Below, in pieces: positions 47,665 through 55,904 of a stretch of DNA of 64,000 nt (positions within the stretch are counted from its first letter, which is position 1; each line of letters opens with the position of its first letter). The translations under genes were made by a program, and so were the position numbers. A model generated the notes under the pieces. It saw only the letters and a program-made list of their open reading frames with translations. It was not told where the DNA came from and searched no databases. Source of the DNA: Actinomadura rifamycini DSM 43936 (GTDB taxonomy: Bacteria > Actinomycetota > Actinomycetes > Streptosporangiales > Streptosporangiaceae); the NCBI RefSeq assembly GCF_000425065.1, contig NZ_AULB01000024.1, forward strand, positions 62,001 through 126,000. Direction: 5' to 3'.

Positions 47665-48509
47665 CCGGGCCGGACGGCCTCCACCTTCCGCCAGCGCGCC
47701 TCGCAGCACGAGTACACGCCGAAGACCACCACGCCGAGGGCGACGGCGACGAGCCCCCACGCCCCGGCGGGCGTCCCGGCGAACTCGCGGAGCGTGCCGT
47801 CCAGCCCGTGCGCCTTCCCCGGGTCGTAGCTGACCGCCGCGTAGCCGAGGAACACCCCGGCCGCGCCGATCACCAGGCCCCGCGCCGCGTTGCCGACCGC
47901 CCCGAGCGGCTCGACGGCGCGGCGCGCGCGCCGCCCCATCTGACCGACCTTGAGCTCGTCCAGGAACTTGCGGCGCGCGGCGGCGTACAGGACGTACCCG
48001 CCGACGCCGACGAACCCGGCGGCGACCGCGAGGACGAGCCAGCGCCCGCCCGGCTCCGCCATCAGCCGCGCCGTGAACGTCCTGGACTGCTGGTCGCTCG
48101 ACGCGCCCTGGTGCCCGAGCATGAACCCGAGCATCGCCGCGAACCCGGCCGCGTAGAGGAGCCCGCGCCCGGCCGATCCGAGCCGCTCGTGCGCCTTGTG
48201 TCCGTCCGGGACGGGGCGCCCGTACAGCGCCTCCGCGAACTGCCAGAGCGCGAGGGCGGCGAACCCGGCCGTCATGAGCCACAGCACGACCGTCCCGCCC
48301 GGCTTGTCGGCGACGGTCGTCAGGGCGCCGCTCCGGTCGGCCTCCTCGCCGCCGTTCCCGAACGCGATCTGGAGCGCCAGCACCCCGATCAGCACGTACA
48401 GGAACCCGCGCGCCGCCAGCCCCACCCGGGACAGCCGGTGGAACCACGGGTGTCCCGCCGCCCTGCGTCCCGCGTTCCGCACCGCGCCGCCGTCCGCCAC
48501 GCTCGCCAT
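47652..48509 (-). CDS. DUF1206 membrane protein
   Basis: 285 aa from the ATG at 48507-48509. Six membrane helices in three pairs, each pair beginning with an Arg-Gly/Ala-rich motif before a helix: LSRVGLAARGFLYVLIGVLA, LGSAGRGLLYAAGFAAMLGF and LGAVGNAARGLVIGAAGVFL. This threefold DUF1206 repeat is typical. Loops include ADKPGGTVVLWLMTAGF and a cluster of basic residues. The role of the family is unknown; some members sit near stress genes. It is convergent with the DUF695-like gene (13-bp overlap). Confidence 0.88.
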   Translation of the reverse strand: MASVADGGAVRNAGRRAAGHPWFHRLSRVGLAARGFLYVLIGVLALQIAFGNGGEEADRSGALTTVADKPGGTVVLWLMTAGFAALALWQFAEALYGRPVPDGHKAHERLGSAGRGLLYAAGFAAMLGFMLGHQGASSDQQSRTFTARLMAEPGGRWLVLAVAAGFVGVGGYVLYAAARRKFLDELKVGQMGRRARRAVEPLGAVGNAARGLVIGAAGVFLGYAAVSYDPGKAHGLDGTLREFAGTPAGAWGLVAVALGVVVFGVYSCCEARWRKVEAVRPGQGR

Positions 48510-48581
48510 CGCTCTCGGTCCTCGCAATCCTCGGTCAACGAACGGCAAAGCCGTCCCCGAGGAGGCGGTGCTCAAACCTGG

Positions 48582-48617
48582 CCCGACGGCGGGCGGGGCC
48601 GGGAGGCCGCCGTCGGG
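48582..48617 (-). terminator. Hairpin downstream of the cysteine desulfurase
   Basis: An 11-bp perfect stem CCCGACGGCGG and complement with a 14-nt loop, about 50 bp past the desulfurase stop. No T tract. Confidence 0.55.
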
Positions 48618-48630
48618 CGGCGGTCCCCGG

Positions 48631-48673
48631 CGGCCGGTCAGGTGCGGCCGGGTCAGGTGCGGGCGGTCAGGTC
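48631..48673. repeat. Three 14-15 bp repeats containing GGTCAGGTG
   Basis: CGGCCGGTCAGGTG, then the same with one extra G, then CGGGCGGTCAGGTC, running into the stop codon of the cysteine desulfurase. Similar in base content to the CGGGTC decamers at 18431-18480. Confidence 0.7.
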
Positions 48674-49842
48674 AGGCCGGCCCGGCGGGCCCGTTCGACG
48701 GCGGGGCCGATGGCGTCGGCGAGGGCCTTGACGTCGGCCTCGGTGGAGGTGTGGCCGAGGGTGAAGCGGAGCGAGCCGCGGGCGCGCTCGGGACCGGCGC
48801 CCATCGCCGTGAGGACGTGGCTGGGCTGCGACACGCCGGCCGAGCACGCCGAACCGGTGGAGCAGGCGATGCCGCGGGCGTCCAGCAGCATGAGCAGCGC
48901 GTCGCCCTCGCAGCCGGGGAAGGAGAAGTGCGCGTTGCCGGGGAGGCGGTCGCGGGGGTCGCCGTTCAGGACCGCGTCGGGGACGGCCGCGCGGACGGCC
49001 TCGATGAGGCGGTCGCGGAGGGCGGCGAGGCGGTCGGCCTCGGCGGCGCGGCGCCGCGCGGCGACCTCGACGGCGGCGGCGAAGCCGGCGATGGCGGGGG
49101 TGTCGAGGGTGCCGGAGCGGACGTCGCGCTCCTGGCCGCCGCCGTGCAGGAGGGGCACGGGGTCGAGGTGCAGCGGCTCCTTGGGCTTGGCGAGCAGGAG
49201 CGCGCCGACGCCGAGCGGGCCGCCGAGCTTGTGGCCGGTGAGGGTGAGGGCCTGGACGCCGCTCGCGGCGAACGACACGGGGAGGGTCCCGGCGGCCTGG
49301 ACGGCGTCGGTGTGCAGGGGGACGCCGCGCTCGCGGGCGGCCGCGGCGAGTTCGGCGATCGGCTGGACGGTGCCGACCTCGTTGTTCGCCCACATGACGG
49401 TGGCGAGGGCGACGTCGGAGCCGTCGCCGAGCGCGTCCCGCAGGGTCGCGGGGCGGACGCGCCCCAGTTCGTCCACGGGGAGCCAGTCGACCCGGGCGCC
49501 CTCGTGGTCGGCGAGCCACCGCACCGAGTCGAGGACGGCGTGGTGCTCGACGGCGGAGGCCAGCACGCGGGTGCGGGCGGGGTCGGCGGCGCGGCGGGCC
49601 CAGTACAGGCCCTTGACGGCGAGGTTGTCGGACTCGGTGCCGCCCGAGGTGAACACGACCTCGCTGGGCCGGGCGTCGAACGCCTCGGCGATCAGCTCGC
49701 GGGACTCCTCCACGACGCGGCGGGCGGTGCGGCCGACGGCGTGCAGCGAGGACGGGTTGCCGAGCTCGTGCAGCCGCGCCGTCATCGCCTCAACGGCCTC
49801 CGGCAGCATGGGGGTCGTCGCCGCATGGTCGAGGTAGGTCAC
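48667..49842 (-). CDS. Cysteine desulfurase (NifS/IscS family)
   Basis: 391 aa from a GTG at 49840-49842 (VTYLDHAATTPM); the adjacent upstream GTG is also possible. A PLP enzyme that takes sulfur from cysteine as persulfide. N-terminal YLDHAATTPMLPEAVEAM, FTSGGTESDNLAVKGLYWAR, the His in SAVEHHAVLDS, the PLP Lys in LTGHKLGGPLGVG and the mobile Cys loop GIACSTGSACSAGVSQPSH are all intact. GATACT nine bases upstream of the first GTG could be a -10 element, so the message may be leaderless. Likely sulfur donor for MnmA, coded close by. Confidence 0.94.
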   Translation of the reverse strand: MTYLDHAATTPMLPEAVEAMTARLHELGNPSSLHAVGRTARRVVEESRELIAEAFDARPSEVVFTSGGTESDNLAVKGLYWARRAADPARTRVLASAVEHHAVLDSVRWLADHEGARVDWLPVDELGRVRPATLRDALGDGSDVALATVMWANNEVGTVQPIAELAAAARERGVPLHTDAVQAAGTLPVSFAASGVQALTLTGHKLGGPLGVGALLLAKPKEPLHLDPVPLLHGGGQERDVRSGTLDTPAIAGFAAAVEVAARRRAAEADRLAALRDRLIEAVRAAVPDAVLNGDPRDRLPGNAHFSFPGCEGDALLMLLDARGIACSTGSACSAGVSQPSHVLTAMGAGPERARGSLRFTLGHTSTEADVKALADAIGPAVERARRAGLT

Positions 49843-49930
49843 CACGGCGTCAACAGTATCCGCGCGCGCGGTGTTCCCCGCAGGTGGCCGCGCGGTTGCG
49901 GGAATGCCCCGGTGGGAGCGCCGGTTGGCA

Positions 49931-49954
49931 ACTGTACCGTCCGGTCGGTACAGT
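49931..49954. promoter_or_regulatory. TetR-type operator upstream of the TetR/MFS genes
   Basis: A nearly fully symmetric 24-mer: ACTGTACCG-TCCGGT-CGGTACAGT, arms of 9 bp. It ends 9 bp before the TetR ATG. The core TACCGxCCGGTCGGTA is a common TetR-family site, so autorepression is likely. Confidence 0.8.
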
Positions 49955-49963
49955 GGAGTGGCC

Positions 49964-50491
49964 ATGACGAAGCACGCCCTTCTGGACGCCGCGGAGGCGG
50001 TGCTCTCCGAGCACGGCACGCAGGCGCTGACGCTCACCGCGGTCGCCGACCGCGCCGGCGTCAGCAAGGGCGGGCTGCTGTACCACTTCCCGTCCAAGGA
50101 CGCGCTCGTCAAGGCGATGGTGGCGCGGGTCATCGAGGAGTTCGACGACCTGATCGCCGCGTACCTGGGCAAGGACGACGGGACGCCCGGCGCCTACAGC
50201 CGCGCGTACGTCGAGGCGACCTTCGAGATCCTCGCCGGCGAGGCCCGGGCCTACCGGCGCTGGTCGGCCATCACGGCCGCCGCGACCGACCCGGAGCAGG
50301 CCGAGCCGCTGAACGAGGCCATGCGCCGCTGGCACGGCCGCGCGTCCGACGAGGACGCCGACCCGGTCGCCGCGACGGTGGTCCGGCTGGCGGCCGAGGG
50401 CCTGTGGGAGGTCGTGAGCCACGCGCCCGAGCTGTACGACGAGGACCAGCTCGCGGCGCTGAAACGGCGGCTGCTCGACCTGCTCGGCTAG
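49964..50491 (+). CDS. TetR-family transcriptional regulator
   Basis: 175 aa from the ATG at 49964 with GGAG upstream; longer frames would cross the operator. The N-terminal HTH (residues 4-50) is canonical: LLDAAEAVLSEHGTQALTLT, then AVADRAGVSKGGLLYHFPSK and DALVKAMVARV. The C-terminal ligand domain is helical (TetR_C-type; TFEILAGEARAYRRWSAITA). It lies 147 bp before an MFS exporter gene on the same strand, which it probably represses together with itself through the 49931-49954 palindrome. The ligand is presumably a substrate of that exporter. Confidence 0.92.
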   Translation: MTKHALLDAAEAVLSEHGTQALTLTAVADRAGVSKGGLLYHFPSKDALVKAMVARVIEEFDDLIAAYLGKDDGTPGAYSRAYVEATFEILAGEARAYRRWSAITAAATDPEQAEPLNEAMRRWHGRASDEDADPVAATVVRLAAEGLWEVVSHAPELYDEDQLAALKRRLLDLLG

Positions 50492-50638
50492 CACCGCCCG
50501 CCCCCCGGGGCGCCGGGGCCGTCCGCGGCCCCCTGGAACGCTCCACATCATCGACCGTCCGGTTCCCGGCCGCGCCCGCGCGCGGCCGGGCGCACGTCCG
50601 GGGCCCTCCGCCCCGCCGAGTTCGGAAAGAGGTGAACC

Positions 50639-51886
50639 ATGCTGCTCCGCGCCCGTACCGGGACGTTCCTCACGTTCGCCCTCGCGGGTCTGCTCACCGG
50701 TGTCTGGGTCGCGCGGATGCCCGCGCTGGCCGAGAAGTTCGGGACGTCCGAGGGCGAGGTCGGCATCGTCGTCCTCGTCTGGGGCCTCGGCGCGGTCGTC
50801 GCCATGCAGGCGCTGCGGGGGGTGATGGCGCGGGCCGGGAGCCGGGGCGCGCTGCGGGTGGCGCTGCCGCTGACCGCGCTGGCGTACGCCGCGGTGGCGC
50901 TCGCCCCCACCTACTGGTCGCTGCTCGCCGCCGTCGCGGCGTTCGGGATGACGTTCGGGATCACCGACATCGCGATGAACGCGCAGGCCAGCGTGGTCGA
51001 GCAGGCGTACCGGCGGTCGATCATGAGCGGCATGCACGCCGGCTGGTGCATCGGCGCGATGTCCGGCGGGCTGGTCGGGGTCGCGACGGCGGCGCTCGGC
51101 CTCGGCTTCACCGCGACGGTGCTGCTCGCCGCGCTGTTCGCGCTGCCCGCGGGGCTCGCGCTCGGCCGCACCTACCTGCCCGACCCGGACGCGCCCGCCG
51201 AGGCCGGGACGGGCGGGCGGCGCCGCCGGCTGCCGGCCGCCGTGTACCTGATCGGCGTGCTGGGCTTCATCGCGTTCATGACCGAGGGGTCGATCGCCGA
51301 CTGGAGCAGCCTCATGCTGCACGACGAACTCGGCGCGACCGAGTCGCTGGCGGCGCTCGGGTACCCCGTGTTCGAGCTGGCGATGCTGATCGGGCGGCTC
51401 GTCGGCGACCGCGTCCGGATGCGGATCGGCACGCGGCGGCTGCTGGCGGGCGCCGGTCTCGGCACCGCCGCCGGAATGGCGCTCGTGGTGCTCTCGCCGA
51501 CCGCGCACGTGGCGATCGCCGGGTTCTTCCTGACGGGCCTGGTCGTCTGCGTGGTCGTCCCGACGACGATCTCGCTGGCCGGGACCGCCGCGCCGGACCG
51601 TCCGGCCGCCGCGGTCGCGCAGGTCGGCGCGATGGGCTACGGCGGGCTGCTGCTCGGCCCGGTCGTGGTCGGGTTCCTCGCGGACGCGACGTCGCTGCGG
51701 CTCGGCGTCGGCGTGGTCGTCGTGCTCGCGCTGCTGATCGCGGCCGGCGCCCGGTTCGTCCCGCTGGGCGAGGGCGCCGACCTGGCCGCGGCGCCGTACG
51801 TCCCCGGGCGGGACGGCGCGGACGCGCCTGCCGCCGGGAACGAGGCCGCCGGAGGCGAGGCGGCGCCGAAGCCGGTCGCCGCCTGA
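50639..51886 (+). CDS. MFS transporter
   Basis: 415 aa with 12 predicted membrane helices. N-terminal half: FLTFALAGLLTGVWVARMPA, then GIVVLVWGLGAVVAMQALRG and the acidic/basic loop MARAGSRGALR. FGITDIAMNAQASVVEQAYR matches the signature of YbjJ/fucose-permease-like MFS proteins; SIMSGMHAGWCIGAMSGGLV follows. A central basic loop (GGRRRRLP) separates the halves, and the C-terminal tail (about 30 residues) is Ala/Gly-rich. Adjacent to a TetR gene, which suggests an efflux role. Substrate unknown. Confidence 0.9.
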   Translation: MLLRARTGTFLTFALAGLLTGVWVARMPALAEKFGTSEGEVGIVVLVWGLGAVVAMQALRGVMARAGSRGALRVALPLTALAYAAVALAPTYWSLLAAVAAFGMTFGITDIAMNAQASVVEQAYRRSIMSGMHAGWCIGAMSGGLVGVATAALGLGFTATVLLAALFALPAGLALGRTYLPDPDAPAEAGTGGRRRRLPAAVYLIGVLGFIAFMTEGSIADWSSLMLHDELGATESLAALGYPVFELAMLIGRLVGDRVRMRIGTRRLLAGAGLGTAAGMALVVLSPTAHVAIAGFFLTGLVVCVVVPTTISLAGTAAPDRPAAAVAQVGAMGYGGLLLGPVVVGFLADATSLRLGVGVVVVLALLIAAGARFVPLGEGADLAAAPYVPGRDGADAPAAGNEAAGGEAAPKPVAA

Positions 51887-51896
51887 AGGAATCCTG

Positions 51897-51942
51897 TATA
51901 ACCCCTTCTGGCCCGTACGAGGGCGCGGCCGGGCCAGAAGGG
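51897..51942 (+). promoter_or_regulatory. TATAAC element and hairpin enclosing the ribosome site of the Ser/Thr kinase gene
   Basis: TATAAC at 51897-51902 is directly followed by a perfect 12-bp stem CCCTTCTGGCCC (51903-51914) / GGGCCAGAAGGG (51931-51942) with a 16-nt loop. The AGAAGGG of the 3' arm is the only Shine-Dalgarno-like sequence for the ATG at 51950. It could act as an MFS terminator or as a structure that hides the kinase ribosome site. Confidence 0.55.
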
Positions 51943-51949
51943 ATGACCG

Positions 51950-53773
51950 ATGAGCGGATGGCGGGTTCCGGAGTACAGCGAGCTTCGCGTGCTCGGCGAG
52001 GGCGCGCAGGGGCGGGTGGTGCTGGCCCGCCACGACGCCACGGGGCTGCCGGCCGCGATCAAGTACCTCGCGGACGGGCTCGCCGCCGACCCGGGCTTCC
52101 GGGTCCGGTTCCGGGCGGAGGCGGAGCTGCTCCGGCGGCTGCGCAACCCGTACGTCGCGCGCCTGTACGGGCTGGTCGAGACCGGCGAGGGCGCGGCGAT
52201 CGTCATGGAGGCCGTGGACGGCGCGTCCCTGCGGGAGGTCCTCGCCGAGCGCGGGCCGCTCGCGCCGGAGGCGGCGCTGGCGCTGCTGAAGGGCTCGCTG
52301 CTGGGGCTGGCCGCCGCGCACGACGTCGGGATCGTGCACCGCGACTACAAGCCGGCGAACGTGATCGTCCGGGGCGACGGGCTGAGCAAGCTCATCGACT
52401 TCGGCATCGCGGTCGACGCGGGCGAGGCCGGGCGGTCGGGCACGCCCGTCTACATGGCGCCCGAGCAGTGGCGCGACGAGCCCGCCTCCCCCGCCACCGA
52501 CGTGTACGCGGCGACGTGCGTGTTCTACGAGTGCGTCACCGGGCGGCGGCCGTTCACGGCGGAGGACCCGGCGGGGCTGATGGGGCGGCACCTGACCGCG
52601 CCGATCCCGGTCGAGGACGTCCCGGAGCCGCTGCGGCCGCTGGTGGAGAGCGGGCTCGCGAAGAACCCGTGGGACCGCCCGCACGGCGCCGCCGCGTTCG
52701 TGGCCGAGCTGGAGGGCGCGGCGGCCGCCGCGTACGGCCCGGACTGGGAGGGGCGCGGCGTGCGCACGCTGGCGACGACCGCCGCCGCGCTGTCGATGCT
52801 GTTCCCGCTGACCGCGCTGGGCCTCGGCTCCGGCGGCGCGGCGGCGTCCGGGACGGCCGCGGCCGGTGCGGCGGGCGCGTCCGGTGCGGGCGCCGCGGGC
52901 GGTGCGGGCGCGGGTGCGGGCGGTGCGGGCACGGCCGGGGCCGGGGCCGCCGGGAAGGGCGTCCTCGGGGCGCTCGGCGCCAAGGGCGCGGCGGCCGTCG
53001 CGGGCGGCGCCGCCGTGGCGATCGGCGGGACGGCGGTGTACGTCACGGCCTCCGACGCCGGGGACGAGCCCCCGCCGCAGCGGCTCGCCTTCCAGAACGT
53101 GGCCCTCCAGGTACCGGCGACGACGCTGAGCGGGGGCGGGGCGTTCCAGGTGGAGGGGCAGGTCGTGCGGGTCACCGGGTTCCGCGACCGGGCGCTCCAG
53201 GACCGGGTCAACGGCGCCGTCCGCGCGCCGCTGGACCGCATGTTCGCGAGCCACCGGGAAGGGATCGCCCAGGTGCCGGGCTCGGTCACGACCACCGTCC
53301 GGCCGACCGTCCTGCTGCGCAACGACCGTCTCCTGTCCGTCTGGTACGACACGAACGTGCAGGGCGACGTCGGGACCGGGTGGCAGCAGGTGCGGGCGGT
53401 GACCGTGGACCTGGCCGAAGGCACCGAGTTCCGGCCGATCGACCTGTTCCGCGCCCCGGCTCCGGAGAGCGTCCGGCCGCTCGACGGGCTCGTCGCGGCG
53501 CACCTGCCGGGCGGGGTGATCTGCCCGCCGGAGATCGGCAGCCGGTTCGCCGAGGAGATCCGGGCCGAGCATCTGCGGGAGGAGCAGGTGGCGGTCGGGA
53601 TGACGCCCGCCGGGATCCGGGTCGGCTTCCACGCCGCGGCGCTCGGCTACGTGAGCGCCTGCGGGGAGAAGGTCGCGAACGTCCCGTACGCGCAGGCCGG
53701 CGACCTGCTGAAGCCGGACCTGCTCGCCGCCGTGCCGTACCCGGCCGGGAGCCCGTCCCCCGCCCGGTCGTGA
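51950..53773 (+). CDS. Membrane Ser/Thr protein kinase with extracellular C-terminal domain
   Basis: 607 aa. The kinase domain (about 8-265) has LGEGAQGRVVLA, the ATP Lys in AIKYL, HRDYKPANVIV, LIDFGIAVDAGEAGRSGTPV and MAPEQW, so all catalytic residues are present. The activation loop is short. One weakly hydrophobic membrane region near 270-290 is followed by an Ala/Gly-rich tract and a second one near 345 (AAVAGGAAVAIGGTAVYV). The C-terminal 240 residues are extracellular, with strands and two Cys; VRAVTVDLAEGTEFRPIDLF recalls DUF3298/RsiV-like domains, which bind ligands such as lysozyme. It stands alone after the TetR/MFS pair. Likely an envelope sensor. Confidence 0.88.
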   Translation: MSGWRVPEYSELRVLGEGAQGRVVLARHDATGLPAAIKYLADGLAADPGFRVRFRAEAELLRRLRNPYVARLYGLVETGEGAAIVMEAVDGASLREVLAERGPLAPEAALALLKGSLLGLAAAHDVGIVHRDYKPANVIVRGDGLSKLIDFGIAVDAGEAGRSGTPVYMAPEQWRDEPASPATDVYAATCVFYECVTGRRPFTAEDPAGLMGRHLTAPIPVEDVPEPLRPLVESGLAKNPWDRPHGAAAFVAELEGAAAAAYGPDWEGRGVRTLATTAAALSMLFPLTALGLGSGGAAASGTAAAGAAGASGAGAAGGAGAGAGGAGTAGAGAAGKGVLGALGAKGAAAVAGGAAVAIGGTAVYVTASDAGDEPPPQRLAFQNVALQVPATTLSGGGAFQVEGQVVRVTGFRDRALQDRVNGAVRAPLDRMFASHREGIAQVPGSVTTTVRPTVLLRNDRLLSVWYDTNVQGDVGTGWQQVRAVTVDLAEGTEFRPIDLFRAPAPESVRPLDGLVAAHLPGGVICPPEIGSRFAEEIRAEHLREEQVAVGMTPAGIRVGFHAAALGYVSACGEKVANVPYAQAGDLLKPDLLAAVPYPAGSPSPARS

Positions 53774-53794
53774 CCACCGCCGCCCCCGGGAAGG

Positions 53795-53832
53795 CCGGAC
53801 GCCCCGGACGGCGAACCGTCCGGGGCGTCCGG
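53795..53832. terminator. Bidirectional terminator with perfect 17-bp stem
   Basis: CCGGACGCCCCGGACGG and its exact complement around the tetraloop CGAA, between the converging kinase and etfA genes. The longest perfect terminator stem found in the window. Confidence 0.9.
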
Positions 53833-53849
53833 GAAGAGTCGTCAGGCGC

Positions 53850-54800
<951 letters not shown>

Positions 54801-54823
54801 GGTTCTTGAATCCCCTTCCCCGG

Positions 54824-55603
54824 TCAGACGAACTTCTTCGACGCGAGGAACTCGGCGATCTTCGCGCCGCCGTCGCCCTCGTCGGTGACGATCTGACCCT
54901 GCGCGCGCGGCGGGGCGTCGGCGAAGTCGACCACCTCGGTGGCCGCGTTCGCGACGCCGACCTGCGCGGCGTCGATGCCGGCGTCGGCGATGCCGAGCGT
55001 CTCGACCGGCTTCTTCTTGGCCGCCATGATCCCCTTGAAGGAGGGGTAGCGCGGCTCGTTGATCTTCTCGACGACGCTGACCACGGCCGGCAGGGTCGCC
55101 TCGACCTTGTCGTAGCCGTAGTCGGTCTGCCGCTGGATCTTGATGGACGAGCCCTCGATCTCGACCTTGTTGGCGAGCGAGAGCTGCGGGACGCCGAGCC
55201 GCTCGGCCAGCATGGCGGCGAGCACGCCGGTGCGCGCGTCGGTGGACTCCGAGCCGAGGACGACCAGGTCGAACTCGGTGCGGCCGAGGGCCTGCTGGAT
55301 CGCGTAGGACGTCTGCAGCGCGTCGGAGCCCGTGAGGGCGTCGTCGACGAGGTGGACGGCCTTGTCGGCGCCCATGGCCAGCGACTTGCGGATCGACTCC
55401 GTGGCCTTGTCCGGGCCCATGGTCAGAACGGTCACCTCGCCGCCCTGGGCCTCCTTGATGCGCAGCGCCTCTTCGATGGCGTACTCATCGAGCTCGTTGA
55501 TGACACCGTCCGCGGCAGCGCGGTCGAGCGTGCTGTCATCGGACTTCAGCTTGCGCGGGCTCTCCGTATCGGGAACCTGCTTCACCAGGACGACGATGTT
55601 CAT
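54824..55603 (-). CDS. etfB: Electron transfer flavoprotein beta subunit
   Basis: 259 aa from the ATG at 55601-55603 (MNIVVLVKQVPDTESPRKLK). The AMP-binding domain motifs are present: INELDEYAIEEALRIKEAQG, VLTMGPDKATESIRKSLAMG and DLVVLGSESTDARTGVLAAM. The recognition-loop signature LPAVVSVVEKINEPRYPSFK GI follows with MAAKKKPVETLG, typical of group I ETFs that serve fatty-acid and amino-acid oxidation rather than bifurcating ETFs. First gene of the etfBA operon, with its own likely promoter around 55768-55795. Confidence 0.95.
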   Translation of the reverse strand: MNIVVLVKQVPDTESPRKLKSDDSTLDRAAADGVINELDEYAIEEALRIKEAQGGEVTVLTMGPDKATESIRKSLAMGADKAVHLVDDALTGSDALQTSYAIQQALGRTEFDLVVLGSESTDARTGVLAAMLAERLGVPQLSLANKVEIEGSSIKIQRQTDYGYDKVEATLPAVVSVVEKINEPRYPSFKGIMAAKKKPVETLGIADAGIDAAQVGVANAATEVVDFADAPPRAQGQIVTDEGDGGAKIAEFLASKKFV

Positions 55604-55904
55604 GGCCGGTGGCCGACCTCCCTGCACTCGGTTGGCCGCTGGGGCAGCGGACAGAGGGGCGCCGCCCATGACGGGTCGACGCGGACGTGCGTTTTCGTTG
55701 GTCACAGCCTGCCAAACACCCGAACGCCCTTCGGATCCGGGTCCCCGTTTCGGCCGTGCCCAGTCGAATGTTACCCACGAGTAGCCTAGCGGCAAATCCC
55801 AGGTGGTGAGACCTTACCCACGTCCGAGGGACGCCCGGCATGTCGGTCTCACTCAGAAATCGGACGTGACGCACCTCACACCCCGGACGGGCCCGCGGCG
55901 CGCG
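55604..55904. other. 301-bp intergenic region upstream of etfB
   Basis: Separates etfB from the pseudokinase gene that precedes it on the same strand. It holds a probable promoter (55768-55795) in an AT-richer patch and about 160 bp of 5' untranslated region. No gene is seen. Confidence 0.5.
55768..55795 (-). promoter_or_regulatory. Probable etfB promoter
   Basis: TTGCCG at 55790-55795 and TAACAT at 55768-55773 with a 16-bp spacer, in the region between the kinase triplet and etfB. The 5' UTR would be about 155 nt. Confidence 0.4.
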
